Shown here: positions 1 to 7,341 of the stretch, one piece after another
Layout of the letters: each line of letters begins with the position of its first letter
Numbering within the stretch: the stretch's first letter is position 1
Assembly (NCBI RefSeq): GCF_001191005.1
Contig: NZ_CP012201.1
Span: 5,642,001-5,706,000 of the forward strand
Length of the DNA stretch: 64,000 nt
Direction: 5' to 3'
Source: Massilia sp. NR 4-1
GTDB lineage: Bacteria; Pseudomonadota; Gammaproteobacteria; Burkholderiales; Burkholderiaceae_D
Made by a program: the position numbers and the translations under genes
Notes under the pieces: generated by a model
Told to the model about the DNA's origin: nothing
Database searches by the model: none
The model's input: only the letters and a program-made list of their open reading frames with translations

Positions 1-237
1 CGAGCTGGGCTGGGCGGTGCCGGTGATCAGCTTGAGCAGGGTGCTCTTGCCGGCGCCGTTGATGCCGATGATGCCGACCGCCTCGCCCGGCGCCAGCTGG
101 AAGTTAATGTCCTGCAGCACCCATTTCAGGCGGTGGCGCGGCGCGGCCGACGGCAACAGCCATTCGGCCAGGCGGCTCCAGTGGCTCGGGTACTGCTTGT
201 AGGCCTTGCCCAGATTGCTGACGAGTATGCTGCCCAT
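1..237 (-). CDS. Polysaccharide ABC exporter, ATP-binding subunit (C-terminus outside window)
   Basis: Only the first 79 codons are present; the gene runs off the left edge. Translation from ATG at 237 gives a typical ABC-2 polysaccharide exporter ATPase start, with a Walker A motif GINGAGKST about 60 residues in, preceded by APGEAVGI. The ATG overlaps the TAA of the upstream permease (TAATG), so the two are translationally coupled. Known role of the family (KpsT/Wzt type): cytoplasmic ATPase energising export of capsule or O-antigen polysaccharide. Whether it carries the C-terminal carbohydrate-binding domain of Wzt cannot be seen. Confidence 0.85.
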   Translation of the reverse strand, partial: MGSILVSNLGKAYKQYPSHWSRLAEWLLPSAAPRHRLKWVLQDINFQLAPGEAVGIIGINGAGKSTLLKLITGTAQPSS

Positions 238-1037
238 TACAGTTCATCCACCATTTCACCCGCGCGTTTGCGGAACAAGTGCAGGCCCAGCGCGCAGAAC
301 AGCAGGCCCAGCACGGCCACCGGCAGCAGGGCGCGCCAATGCGGCAGCGCGCCGTGCACCAGGACGTCCTGGTAGGCGGCGATCACGCCGCTCATCGGGT
401 TCCACACCAGCAGCGCGCGCACCGGCTCGGGCAGGGTGCTGGCCGGGTAGACGATGGGCGTGAACCAGAACCAGAATTGCAGCAGGATGGCAAAGAACTG
501 GCCGACGTCGCGGAAGAAGACATTCAGCACGCCCAAGGTCATGCCGAGGCCGATGGCGAACAGGATCTGCAGGGCCAGCACCGGCACGACGGCGAGGAAG
601 ACCCAGCCCGGGAAATTGCCCGAGACGAGCAGGAAGGCGGTAAACAGGCCGAAGATGATGGCGAAATTGACGCAGGCGTTCAGCACCACGATGATGGGCA
701 GGCAGATGCGCGGGAACTGCAGCTTCTTGATCAGGTTGGCGTTTTCCAGGAAGACCGACTGGCTGCGGCTGGTGATCTCGGCGAACAGGCCCCAGGTCAG
801 CACGCCGGCGCACAGATAGATGCTGTAGGCGAAGCTGGAGTCGGCCCCTTTCAGGCGGCTGCCCATCACTTGCGCGAAGATCACGGTGTAGACCACGATC
901 ATGGCCAGCGGCTGCAGGATGGTCCAGGTGGCGCCGAGCAGGGAATTGCGGTATTTGGCCTGGAACTCGCGCTGCACGCTGCCGCGGATGAAGCCGCGGT
1001 AGCGCCAGACGCCGCCCAGCATGGACAGGGAAATCAT
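237..1037 (-). CDS. ABC-2 type polysaccharide export permease (KpsM/Wzm family)
   Basis: A 266-aa inner-membrane protein. The N-terminus reads FIRGSVQREFQAKYRNSLLG, the amphipathic element typical of ABC-2 polysaccharide permeases, followed by about six hydrophobic segments and a short basic C-terminus ending in RKRAGEMVDEL. It pairs with the ATPase gene that overlaps its stop codon and would form the channel for a lipid-linked or capsular polysaccharide across the inner membrane. No glycosyltransferases are visible upstream, so the polymer is unknown. The ATG at 1037 is the only reasonable start. Family assignment is firm; the substrate is not inferable. Confidence 0.85.
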   Translation of the reverse strand: MISLSMLGGVWRYRGFIRGSVQREFQAKYRNSLLGATWTILQPLAMIVVYTVIFAQVMGSRLKGADSSFAYSIYLCAGVLTWGLFAEITSRSQSVFLENANLIKKLQFPRICLPIIVVLNACVNFAIIFGLFTAFLLVSGNFPGWVFLAVVPVLALQILFAIGLGMTLGVLNVFFRDVGQFFAILLQFWFWFTPIVYPASTLPEPVRALLVWNPMSGVIAAYQDVLVHGALPHWRALLPVAVLGLLFCALGLHLFRKRAGEMVDEL

Positions 1038-1160
1038 ATCGCCTCCGCGCGGACGGGCAAGGCGCAGCGTGGCGCAGCGGGGAAAATCGGCTGGGTCATG
1101 TAAGGCGCGGAAAAAGGGCGGATTATAGCATGCGGGCCGCGCCCTCCCAGCCGTGTGCGC

Positions 1161-1937
1161 CTAGCCCTGGGCCAGTTTCTGCAGCGCTTCCGGATTGACG
1201 ATGATCAGGCGGTGCGTGCCTTTTTGCACGATGCCCTGCTGCACCAGGGTGAGCAGGGTGCGCGTCACCGTTTCGCGGCTGGTGTTGATCATATTGGCAA
1301 TATCCTGGTGGGTCGGCAGATTCTCCACCACGTGCACGTCGCCCTCCTTTTTCTCCTTCAGCAGGTCGATGAAGGTGTAGATGCGGCGCGAGGTATTGTG
1401 GATGCTGAGCAGGGCGCGGAATTCGGAATCGCGCTGCACTTTTTCGGCCAGGAAGCGCAGCATATGGTTGGCCACCGAGGGCGAGTGCGAGAACAGGTGC
1501 AGGGCGGTGGCGCGCGGCAGCAGGGCCACCAGCACCGGGGTCAGCGCCACCACCGAGGCCGAGCGCATGGAGCCGTTGATGACGGCGATCTCGCCGAAGA
1601 AGTCGCCCGGCGCCAGCATGCGCAGGCCGATGGCGCGCCCATCCTCGGTGACGTCGATCACCTGCAACTGGCCGGTCAAGAGGAACAGCAGGCTGTCGCC
1701 GGCCGCGCCTTTTTGCAGCACGATATCGCGCTTGGCATACTGGCGGATGCGCAGGTCGGCCTTCACGCGCAGCATTTCCTCGTCGGTCAGCTCGGCCAGC
1801 AGCGGAATCTTGCGCAGGTGGATTTGCAGATTGACCTGCTGCGGCGCGCCCGGCTCGGCGGCGGCGGCCGCCGCGGCGGCCGGGTCGGCCAGCAGGCCGG
1901 CGTCTGGCTGTTCGGTTTTCTTTTTGCTCGTCGTCAT
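1161..1937 (-). CDS. Crp/Fnr-family transcriptional regulator, CRP-like DNA and cNMP motifs
   Basis: 258 aa. After an Ala-rich N-terminal extension (residues 1-35) comes a cyclic-nucleotide-binding domain with the phosphate-binding cassette GDFFGEIAV...RSASV (G-E at 115-116, R-S at 125-126), as in cAMP-binding CRP. The C-terminal winged helix carries the recognition helix SRETVTR (220-226), which matches the R-E-x3-R residues that E. coli CRP uses to read TGTGA. It lacks the N-terminal cysteines of FNR. It starts 3 bp after the VanZ-like gene stops and lies downstream of an adenylate cyclase on the same strand. Inference: it is a cAMP-responsive activator acting on the three TGTGA-N6-TCACA boxes in this window. 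Direct cAMP binding is predicted from motifs only. Confidence 0.88.
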   Translation of the reverse strand: MTTSKKKTEQPDAGLLADPAAAAAAAAEPGAPQQVNLQIHLRKIPLLAELTDEEMLRVKADLRIRQYAKRDIVLQKGAAGDSLLFLLTGQLQVIDVTEDGRAIGLRMLAPGDFFGEIAVINGSMRSASVVALTPVLVALLPRATALHLFSHSPSVANHMLRFLAEKVQRDSEFRALLSIHNTSRRIYTFIDLLKEKKEGDVHVVENLPTHQDIANMINTSRETVTRTLLTLVQQGIVQKGTHRLIIVNPEALQKLAQG

Positions 1938-1940
1938 GTC

Positions 1941-2267
1941 TTAAATTGCCTGTACCAGCAGGATGGCGCTGGCGGCCACGGCGATGCCGGCCGCGTTGGC
2001 GGCCAGGTCGCGCCAGCAAAAGCTGCGGCCGGGCACCAGTTTTTGCAAGACTTCGATCAGCCAGCCGGCGACCAGCAGGCCCAGCAGCCAATACTGCAGC
2101 TGCGCCCAGTCGGGCGCGATGCGGCCGGCCAGCACGGTCAGCCCGGCAAAGGCGAGAAAATGCAGCAGCTTGTCATGCGGCAACAGCGGCAGCCAGCCGG
2201 CGGGCAGCAGGCAGCCCAGCGCCACGCCGGCCAGGGCCAGCCCAAAACAAATCCATTCCCACGCCAT
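1941..2267 (-). CDS. VanZ-like small membrane protein
   Basis: 108 aa with about four hydrophobic segments. The motif LLPHDKLLHFLAFAGLT is the VanZ-like signature (conserved D-K-x-x-H-F), and a later VLQKLVPGRSFCWRDLAANAAG matches the second conserved block (E...R...D..AN..G). The function of this family is not established outside VanZ-linked teicoplanin resistance; nothing here suggests antibiotic resistance. It sits 3 bp upstream of the Crp-type regulator and 70 bp downstream of the beta-barrel protein, so it is probably part of the cyclase-barrel-VanZ-Crp unit. Confidence 0.75.
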   Translation of the reverse strand: MAWEWICFGLALAGVALGCLLPAGWLPLLPHDKLLHFLAFAGLTVLAGRIAPDWAQLQYWLLGLLVAGWLIEVLQKLVPGRSFCWRDLAANAAGIAVAASAILLVQAI

Positions 2268-2337
2268 GATGCCTGCCTCTGCCCAGCCAATAAAGTCTAC
2301 GAAAATCCCGCGTGCGCCGCCAGCGGCGCTGCCCCGG

Positions 2338-3651
2338 CTAGAAATTATCCCAGCGCAGGTTCAGCTGCACGGCGCGGCTATTATATTGAAAGAGCGAGAT
2401 ATTTTCCCGGTTGTGGGTATCGCGCACCTCCAGGTGCAGGCTGTAATTGGCCTGGATATACCATTGCACGGCCGCCCGCAGCGTGGTGGTGTTCTGCTGC
2501 CGCACCTGGTCGATGCGGCCCGGCAGATAGGGCGCAGCGCTGTTCCAGCGCTGGTGGGTCAAGCCCAGTTCGCCATACACGCCGCGGCCGAGCGCAGTAT
2601 ACCACTGCGCGCTGCCGAACCAGCCGTGGCGGTCGCCGCCGGGGCGGCCATCCTCGCCGCGGTCGCTCTGGGCGCTCAGGCTGAGCGCCACCTGGTCGGC
2701 CCGGGTGCGGTAATTGAGCACGCTGCCCAGCTCATAGGTGCTGGCATCGTAATTGGGGCGGGTCGGGTAGCGCACCTTGGTCAGGCCGGCCGTCAGCGCC
2801 AGATCATAGTTTTCCGGCAGCTGGATGGGCGGCGCCAGGCGCAGCTGGGCCTGCAGCTGGCGCTGGTACAGCGCGCGGTCCAGCGTGACCAGGCCCACGG
2901 CGGCCGTGGCGCGCGCGCGCCAGCGGCCCAGATTGGTCGAATGTTCCAGGCCGGCCAGCAGGGAGTTGCTGTCCTGCTCGCGCATATGGTCGTGGCGGCG
3001 CGCATACAGCTGCACGATGCCCAGCGTGCCGCGGTTGTTGAGCGGGCGCAGATAGGAAGCGCTCACTAGGCTATAGCTGTCGGCGCGCGGGCGGAACTCG
3101 GGCGCCAGCTCGAATTCATCGTTGCTGTTGTCGAAAGTGAAATAGGGATTGCTGGTGCCCTGGTTCACATTATTGTCGTGGCCGCGCCCCAGGCTCAGCA
3201 TCCATGACGGTTCGCGCACCGGCTTGCCCTTGCAGCCCGTGGCGCGGTGGCCGACGATGACTTCGACGATGCCGGGCGGCGGGTCGAAGCGGGTTTCGAC
3301 TTCCTGGAACAGGCGCTCGGCCTCGATACCGTTGCCCAGTTCGCACTGGGTGATGGCCAGCTCGAGCCAGGCGCCGGCGTGCTGCGGCTGCTTGTCGATC
3401 AGGCGCATCAGCAGCTCGCTGGCGTCCTGCTGGCGGCCCTCGGACAGGGCGCGCAGGGCGGCGCGGTACAGCTCTTCCTGCTGCAGCGGCAGGTCGGGCA
3501 GGGCGGCGTCCGCCGCCTCGGCCGCCTCGGCGGCCGGCGCCGCCGCCAGCATGAGCGGGGCGGGAATGTTGTTGAGGTCGGCCAGGCGGGCCTGGGCCGG
3601 CAGCGCCAGGCCCAGCAGGCCGGCCAGCAGCCAGCGGGGGGTACGCATCAT
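2338..3651 (-). CDS. Outer-membrane beta-barrel protein with N-terminal TPR region
   Basis: 437 aa from the ATG at 3651, which overlaps the TGA of the cyclase (ATGATG arrangement). A signal peptide (MMRTPRWLLAGLLGLALPAQA) is followed by a TPR-like helical region (about residues 55-125; LYRAALRALSEGRQQDASEL, then AWLELAITQCELGNGIEAE). The rest is alternating aromatic/polar beta strands ending in an aromatic C-terminus (LNLRWDNF), the outer-membrane insertion signal. The architecture resembles surface lipoprotein assembly modifier-type proteins, though it carries no lipobox. Inference: it is an outer-membrane partner of the CHASE2 cyclase and FecR protein, perhaps feeding a surface signal inward. 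The exact family was not confirmed. Confidence 0.75.
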   Translation of the reverse strand: MMRTPRWLLAGLLGLALPAQARLADLNNIPAPLMLAAAPAAEAAEAADAALPDLPLQQEELYRAALRALSEGRQQDASELLMRLIDKQPQHAGAWLELAITQCELGNGIEAERLFQEVETRFDPPPGIVEVIVGHRATGCKGKPVREPSWMLSLGRGHDNNVNQGTSNPYFTFDNSNDEFELAPEFRPRADSYSLVSASYLRPLNNRGTLGIVQLYARRHDHMREQDSNSLLAGLEHSTNLGRWRARATAAVGLVTLDRALYQRQLQAQLRLAPPIQLPENYDLALTAGLTKVRYPTRPNYDASTYELGSVLNYRTRADQVALSLSAQSDRGEDGRPGGDRHGWFGSAQWYTALGRGVYGELGLTHQRWNSAAPYLPGRIDQVRQQNTTTLRAAVQWYIQANYSLHLEVRDTHNRENISLFQYNSRAVQLNLRWDNF

Positions 3652-5480
3652 GGCTGCGGCTCCAGCGTGTAGAGCTGCACCGGCTTGCCCTTGCCGCGCA
3701 ACTGGCGTTCGCCCAGCGGCAGGAAGCGGTGGCGGCGCGAGCGGCTGACCGTGCCTTCGCCGACGATCACGTCGTAAGGATAGTCGCGCGCCGCCTGTTC
3801 CAGGCGCGAGGCGGTGTTCACGCTGTCGCCCACGGCGGTGTAGATGCTGCGGAAGCTGGTGCCATAGTCGCCCGCCATCGCCTCGCCGCTCTCGATGCCG
3901 ATGCGCACCCGCAGCGGCGGCAGGCCGCGCGCGGCGCGCAGGCGGCTGAACTGGGCCACCTCGCGCAGGATCTGTTGGGCCGCGTCCAGCGCCAGGTCGG
4001 CATGGTCCGCATTGGGCAGCGGCGCGCCCCAGAAGGCCACCAGGCCGTCGCCGGTGTACTTGTCCAGCGTGCCTTGCTGTTCCAGCACGGGGCGGGTCAG
4101 GCAGTCGAGGAAATCGGTGGTCAGGCGCGAGGCGTCTTCCAGGCTGAGCGACTCGACCTGGCTGGTATAGCCCTCCATGTCGGCGATCAGCGTCGTCACC
4201 TGCAGCAGGCGCGGCGCCAGCGGGTCTTTCAGGTCGCTGCGCAGCAGCTCGTCGACCACGGCCTTGGCCACATACTGGCGCAGGGTGCCGAGCAACTGGC
4301 GCGAGCGCTGCTGCGCCAGCTGCCAGTGGAAGGGCACGGCCACGGCCAGCAGGAACAGGTTGGACAGCAGCGGCGCGGCCGGCGCGAAGGCCGGATCGTG
4401 CGGCGTGATGGCATAGGCCAACGACAGCCACAGCAGCGAGCTGCCGGCCAGCAAGCCGGTATTGGCGGCGGCCGACAGGCGCGGCAGGGTGTAGCTGAGG
4501 AAGAGCACCACGCTCAAGGTGAACAGCAGGGCCAGCCAGCGGCCCGGCCAGGGCGGTGGCGCGAGGCCGGCTTGCGCGTCGAGCTGGGCGCTGAGCATGG
4601 CCGCGTGCACCAGCAGGCCGGCGGTCGAGGCGTGCAAGGGCGTGGCGATGCGGTCGCCGATACTCAGCGAGGACGAACCGATCAGTACCAGGCGGCCCTG
4701 CATGAATTCGGCCGGCACCCGGCCGGCCAGCAGGTCGGCGGCCTTGGCCACGTCATAGGCCTCCCAACTGCGCAGGTAGGGAATGCGCACCGGACCGGCC
4801 GGCATGGCCGGGGCCGGCGCGCCGCTGCAGCAAGCGAGCAGGGCGCGCGACAGGGTCGGATAGGCGCGGCCGGCATACCAGGTGAACATGGGCACGTGGC
4901 GCAACACGCCGTCGGCATCGGTCTGCACGCCGATATTACCGAAATGGCGCGCCGCGGCGAGGCCGGCATGGTTGCCGATGAAGCCGCTGGCCGGCACGGC
5001 CGCGCCCGGCGCCGTCCAAGGCTGGCCGCCGCCCAGCTGGCCACCGTGCAGGGGGGTGGCGCGCGGCAGGTAGTCGAACATCTGGGCCAGCACCAGGGGC
5101 GCGTTGGCGGCCAGCAGGGCCATGCGCGCGTCGCCCGCCGCATCGGCCGGTTTTTCCTGCAAAATATCGAGCGCCACGCCGCGCGCGCCGCCGGCCAGCA
5201 GGATTTCCACCATATCGGCGATGCGGCCGCGCGGCCAGGGCCAGGGCTGCTGCGCCAGGCTCGATTCGTCGATGTCGACCACCAGGATGCGGTTCTCGGC
5301 TTCCTCGCTTGCCTGCAGGCGCACGATACGGTCGCGCAGCCAGGCGTCGCCCGCATGCAAGAGCGCTGGCGCGCCGGACCACTGTGGCCAGGCGCACAGC
5401 AGGATGGCGGCCAGCGCAATAGCGCCGCGCAACACCTCGGTGCGGGAAGCTAGGGTGCGAAGGGAAGCCGGAATCGTCAT
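3648..5480 (-). CDS. CHASE2-domain class III adenylate cyclase
   Basis: 610 aa from the ATG at 5480. An in-frame ATG at 5573 would lie upstream of a TATACT -10-like hexamer (5553-5548), so the shorter form is preferred. One N-terminal membrane helix precedes a periplasmic CHASE2 sensor (roughly 40-310), then three transmembrane helices and a cytoplasmic class III cyclase domain. Metal-binding aspartates are in LIADMEGYT (about D434) and YTGDGLVAFWG (about D478); VGDSVNTASRLE supplies the transition-state Asn and Arg. All catalytic residues appear intact, so ATP to cAMP conversion is expected. It is divergent from fecR and followed by an overlapping barrel gene. Inference: it provides the cAMP for the Crp-type regulator in the same unit. 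Confidence 0.9.
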   Translation of the reverse strand: MTIPASLRTLASRTEVLRGAIALAAILLCAWPQWSGAPALLHAGDAWLRDRIVRLQASEEAENRILVVDIDESSLAQQPWPWPRGRIADMVEILLAGGARGVALDILQEKPADAAGDARMALLAANAPLVLAQMFDYLPRATPLHGGQLGGGQPWTAPGAAVPASGFIGNHAGLAAARHFGNIGVQTDADGVLRHVPMFTWYAGRAYPTLSRALLACCSGAPAPAMPAGPVRIPYLRSWEAYDVAKAADLLAGRVPAEFMQGRLVLIGSSSLSIGDRIATPLHASTAGLLVHAAMLSAQLDAQAGLAPPPWPGRWLALLFTLSVVLFLSYTLPRLSAAANTGLLAGSSLLWLSLAYAITPHDPAFAPAAPLLSNLFLLAVAVPFHWQLAQQRSRQLLGTLRQYVAKAVVDELLRSDLKDPLAPRLLQVTTLIADMEGYTSQVESLSLEDASRLTTDFLDCLTRPVLEQQGTLDKYTGDGLVAFWGAPLPNADHADLALDAAQQILREVAQFSRLRAARGLPPLRVRIGIESGEAMAGDYGTSFRSIYTAVGDSVNTASRLEQAARDYPYDVIVGEGTVSRSRRHRFLPLGERQLRGKGKPVQLYTLEPQP

Positions 5481-5547
5481 TGGGTCGGGGTAAGCCGGCT
5501 GGTGCCGGATGTTGTTGCGGTAGGGGCAGGAATGTGGATAAATTGCT

Positions 5548-5553
5548 AGTATA
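5548..5553 (-). promoter_or_regulatory. Candidate -10 element of the adenylate cyclase unit
   Basis: On the minus strand TATACT occurs here, 68 bp upstream of the preferred cyclase start at 5480. No convincing -35 hexamer is visible 17 bp upstream. The CRP-type box centred at 5627.5 would be near -86 of this promoter. Assigned by eye only. Confidence 0.35.
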
Positions 5554-5619
5554 ACCTCTGAATGATGCCCCATGTAAATGCCGGGGGCAGATGTAACAAT
5601 GGCTGTAACAATTGTAAAT

Positions 5620-5635
5620 TGTGACCCGAATCACA
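5620..5635. promoter_or_regulatory. CRP-type operator, perfect TGTGA-N6-TCACA (fecR / cyclase intergenic)
   Basis: The sequence TGTGACCCGAATCACA is a perfect CRP half-site palindrome. Its centre (5627.5) is 28.5 bp upstream of a GATAAT -10 hexamer at 5656-5661, so it lies near -41 of a fecR promoter, the class II activator position. It is located in the divergent region between fecR and the cyclase, so it could also act on the cyclase promoter. Confidence 0.75.
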
Positions 5636-5655
5636 GAGATTTTGCGGTTTGCGCG

Positions 5656-5661
5656 GATAAT
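5656..5661 (+). promoter_or_regulatory. -10 element of the fecR promoter
   Basis: GATAAT lies 24 bp before the fecR start codon with the CRP-type box replacing a -35 element. A strong AAGGAG ribosome binding site follows at 5669-5674. Confidence 0.5.
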
Positions 5662-5684
5662 GCGGCATAAGGAGAATTTTATTT

Positions 5685-7013
5685 ATGCTACGCAACTACA
5701 TCTACGCGACAGGTCTGCTGCTGAGCACCACCGCCTCGCTGGCGGCCGCGGCGGAAGCGGGCCGGGTGGTCTTCGTGACCGGCCAGGCCCAGCTGGCCAA
5801 CCAAGCTGCCGCGCTGGATGCGGCGGTGCAGGAAGGCGACGAACTGAGCACGGGCACCGACGGCTACGTCTACATCAAGACGGTCGACAGCGGCTTCCTG
5901 ATCCTGCGCCCGAACAGCAAGGCGCGCGTGACGGCGTACCAGATCGATAAGGCCAATCCCGCCAATACCCGCGTCAAGCTGGAGCTGATGCAGGGCGTGG
6001 CGCGCGCCATTTCCGGCCAGGGCGTCAAGCAGGCGCGCCAGAACTTCCGCTTCAATACCCCGGTGGCGGCGATCGGCGTGCGCGGCACCGACTTCATTGT
6101 GTATACCGACCAGAAAACCTCGCGCGTGGCCGTGGTCTCGGGCGGCGTGGTGATGAGCGGCTTTGACGGCGCCTGCCGCGCCGACGGCGCGGGACCATGC
6201 GAAGGCGCGGCCAGCCGCGAGCTGTTCGCCGGCCAGGCGGGCATGCTGCTGCAGGTCGAGCGCGGCCAGAAAACGCCGCAGCTGCTGAACAATCCCTCGC
6301 TCTCGCCCGACCAGAACGAGAAGCCGCGCTCCGACGAGCCGGTGGGCAAGGTGGCGGCCACTACGCTGGCGCCGGTGCAGGTCAATCTGGATCCGCAGAA
6401 AGCGGCGCAATCGTTGGAGAATGTGAAGGCCACGGTGGTGCCCAAGGTCGAGGAGGCCATCAAGCCGCCGGTGGTGGTGACGCCGCCGGTGATTGTGACG
6501 CCGTCCGAGCCGCCGAAGACCAGCCCGCCCGAGATTTTCTGGGGGCGCTGGCAGGTTGTTGCCGGCGTCACGGAAATGGATGCGCGCATGAAGTCGGCCG
6601 ATGTGGCGGCGCCCAGTTTTGTCGGCGCCTACGCCATTACCCGCCTCAAGGCCAGCGACCTGGTCATGCCGAAAGAAGGGACGGCCTCCTTCAAGCTGAT
6701 CGATAGTTCCGCCATCATACAAAGAGCGGGCGAGGGCGAAATAACGGCTGCCGTTGAAACGGGCCGGTTAAATATGGATTTCGCGGCGCGCCGCTTTTCC
6801 ACCGGCTTGAGCGTGGTCGCCGGCGCCACTCGGCTGGACGTGAACGGTTCCGGCAGCATTAACGATAAAGGCGAATTAAACAGCGACTTTATGGCCAATA
6901 CAAAAATCCAGGGTTATGTTGGCGGTTCCCGTGCCGAGCAGGCTGGTTATATATTCAAGGACTCCTCCCGATCGGGTACCACGGTAATGGGGGCGACCAG
7001 CTGGTCGCGATAA
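5685..7013 (+). CDS. Secreted FecR-domain protein
   Basis: 442 aa with a Sec signal peptide (MLRNYIYATGLLLSTTASLAAAA). Residues about 25-165 form a FecR domain: VQEGDELSTGTDGYVYIKTVDSG, then a conserved FNTPVAAIGVRGTDFIVY and VSGGVVMSG. A proline-rich linker (about 255-285; repeated PPVVVTPPV) leads to a C-terminal beta-rich domain of unknown family. Unlike the anti-sigma FecR it has no cytoplasmic sigma-binding part, so it is probably a periplasmic or surface ligand-binding partner of the divergent CHASE2 cyclase. Association of FecR-domain proteins with CHASE2 cyclases is seen in other proteobacteria; the direct contact is inference. An AAGGAG site precedes the start and a hairpin terminator follows. 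Confidence 0.82.
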   Translation: MLRNYIYATGLLLSTTASLAAAAEAGRVVFVTGQAQLANQAAALDAAVQEGDELSTGTDGYVYIKTVDSGFLILRPNSKARVTAYQIDKANPANTRVKLELMQGVARAISGQGVKQARQNFRFNTPVAAIGVRGTDFIVYTDQKTSRVAVVSGGVVMSGFDGACRADGAGPCEGAASRELFAGQAGMLLQVERGQKTPQLLNNPSLSPDQNEKPRSDEPVGKVAATTLAPVQVNLDPQKAAQSLENVKATVVPKVEEAIKPPVVVTPPVIVTPSEPPKTSPPEIFWGRWQVVAGVTEMDARMKSADVAAPSFVGAYAITRLKASDLVMPKEGTASFKLIDSSAIIQRAGEGEITAAVETGRLNMDFAARRFSTGLSVVAGATRLDVNGSGSINDKGELNSDFMANTKIQGYVGGSRAEQAGYIFKDSSRSGTTVMGATSWSR

Positions 7014-7035
7014 ATATCAGCAGGTGTAGTTCGTA

Positions 7036-7064
7036 AAAACGCAGGCAAAAAGCCTGCGTTTTTT
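7036..7064 (+). terminator. Rho-independent terminator after fecR
   Basis: AAAACGCAGGC, a short A-rich loop and GCCTGCGTTTT followed by a T run. It lies 23 bp after the fecR stop and isolates it from the surface-layer gene. Confidence 0.85.
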
Positions 7065-7197
7065 ATTTATATGCTTATTGCTGCGGCAAATATAAAACTC
7101 ACGAATGTTCACATTCGATATGGAATATGCAAGGCAGATCAAAAAAATCGAAAAAAGTGACGGAAAAACACGAAAATATTCATAAAAACTGTTGATT

Positions 7198-7213
7198 TGT
7201 GATGGCCGTCACA
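7198..7213. promoter_or_regulatory. CRP-type operator, perfect TGTGA-N6-TCACA (surface-layer promoter)
   Basis: TGTGATGGCCGTCACA is a perfect palindromic CRP site. Its centre at 7205.5 lies 31.5 bp upstream of a TATACT -10 hexamer (7237-7242), about -42 to -43 from the likely transcription start, compatible with class II activation. Confidence 0.75.
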
Positions 7214-7236
7214 ACATCTCCCCCCCAGTGTGGCAA

Positions 7237-7242
7237 TATACT
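7237..7242 (+). promoter_or_regulatory. -10 element of the surface-layer gene promoter
   Basis: TATACT is located downstream of the CRP-type box with no good -35 hexamer, as expected of an activator-dependent promoter. Confidence 0.5.
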
Positions 7243-7341
7243 TCGCACTTCTGCAAAAAAGCGTCCTGCGGCCGACAGCGCTGTTAGCCCTGGATTGCAG
7301 AATTTTGGTTTTACACCACTTTATATAAAGGACTTACCATC

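Larger units (their letters stand above)
7065..7341 (+). other. Regulatory gap and leader before the surface-layer gene
   Basis: An A-rich upstream stretch (about 7130-7195) precedes the CRP-type box and the -10 hexamer; an untranslated leader of about 90 nt follows. An AAAGGA ribosome binding site lies at 7327-7332. A-rich DNA at this position could serve as an UP element or bend, which is inference. No gene is seen. Confidence 0.5.

Noticed and set aside
1155..2684. Long plus-strand open frame opposite the Crp and VanZ genes
   Set aside because: Composition is His/Gln/Arg-rich, typical of antisense frames in GC-rich DNA, and the minus strand encodes recognisable proteins throughout.
3729..5453. 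574-codon plus-strand open frame opposite the adenylate cyclase
   Set aside because: The opposite strand encodes a complete CHASE2 cyclase with intact catalytic motifs; the plus-strand product is low-complexity and has no start signal.
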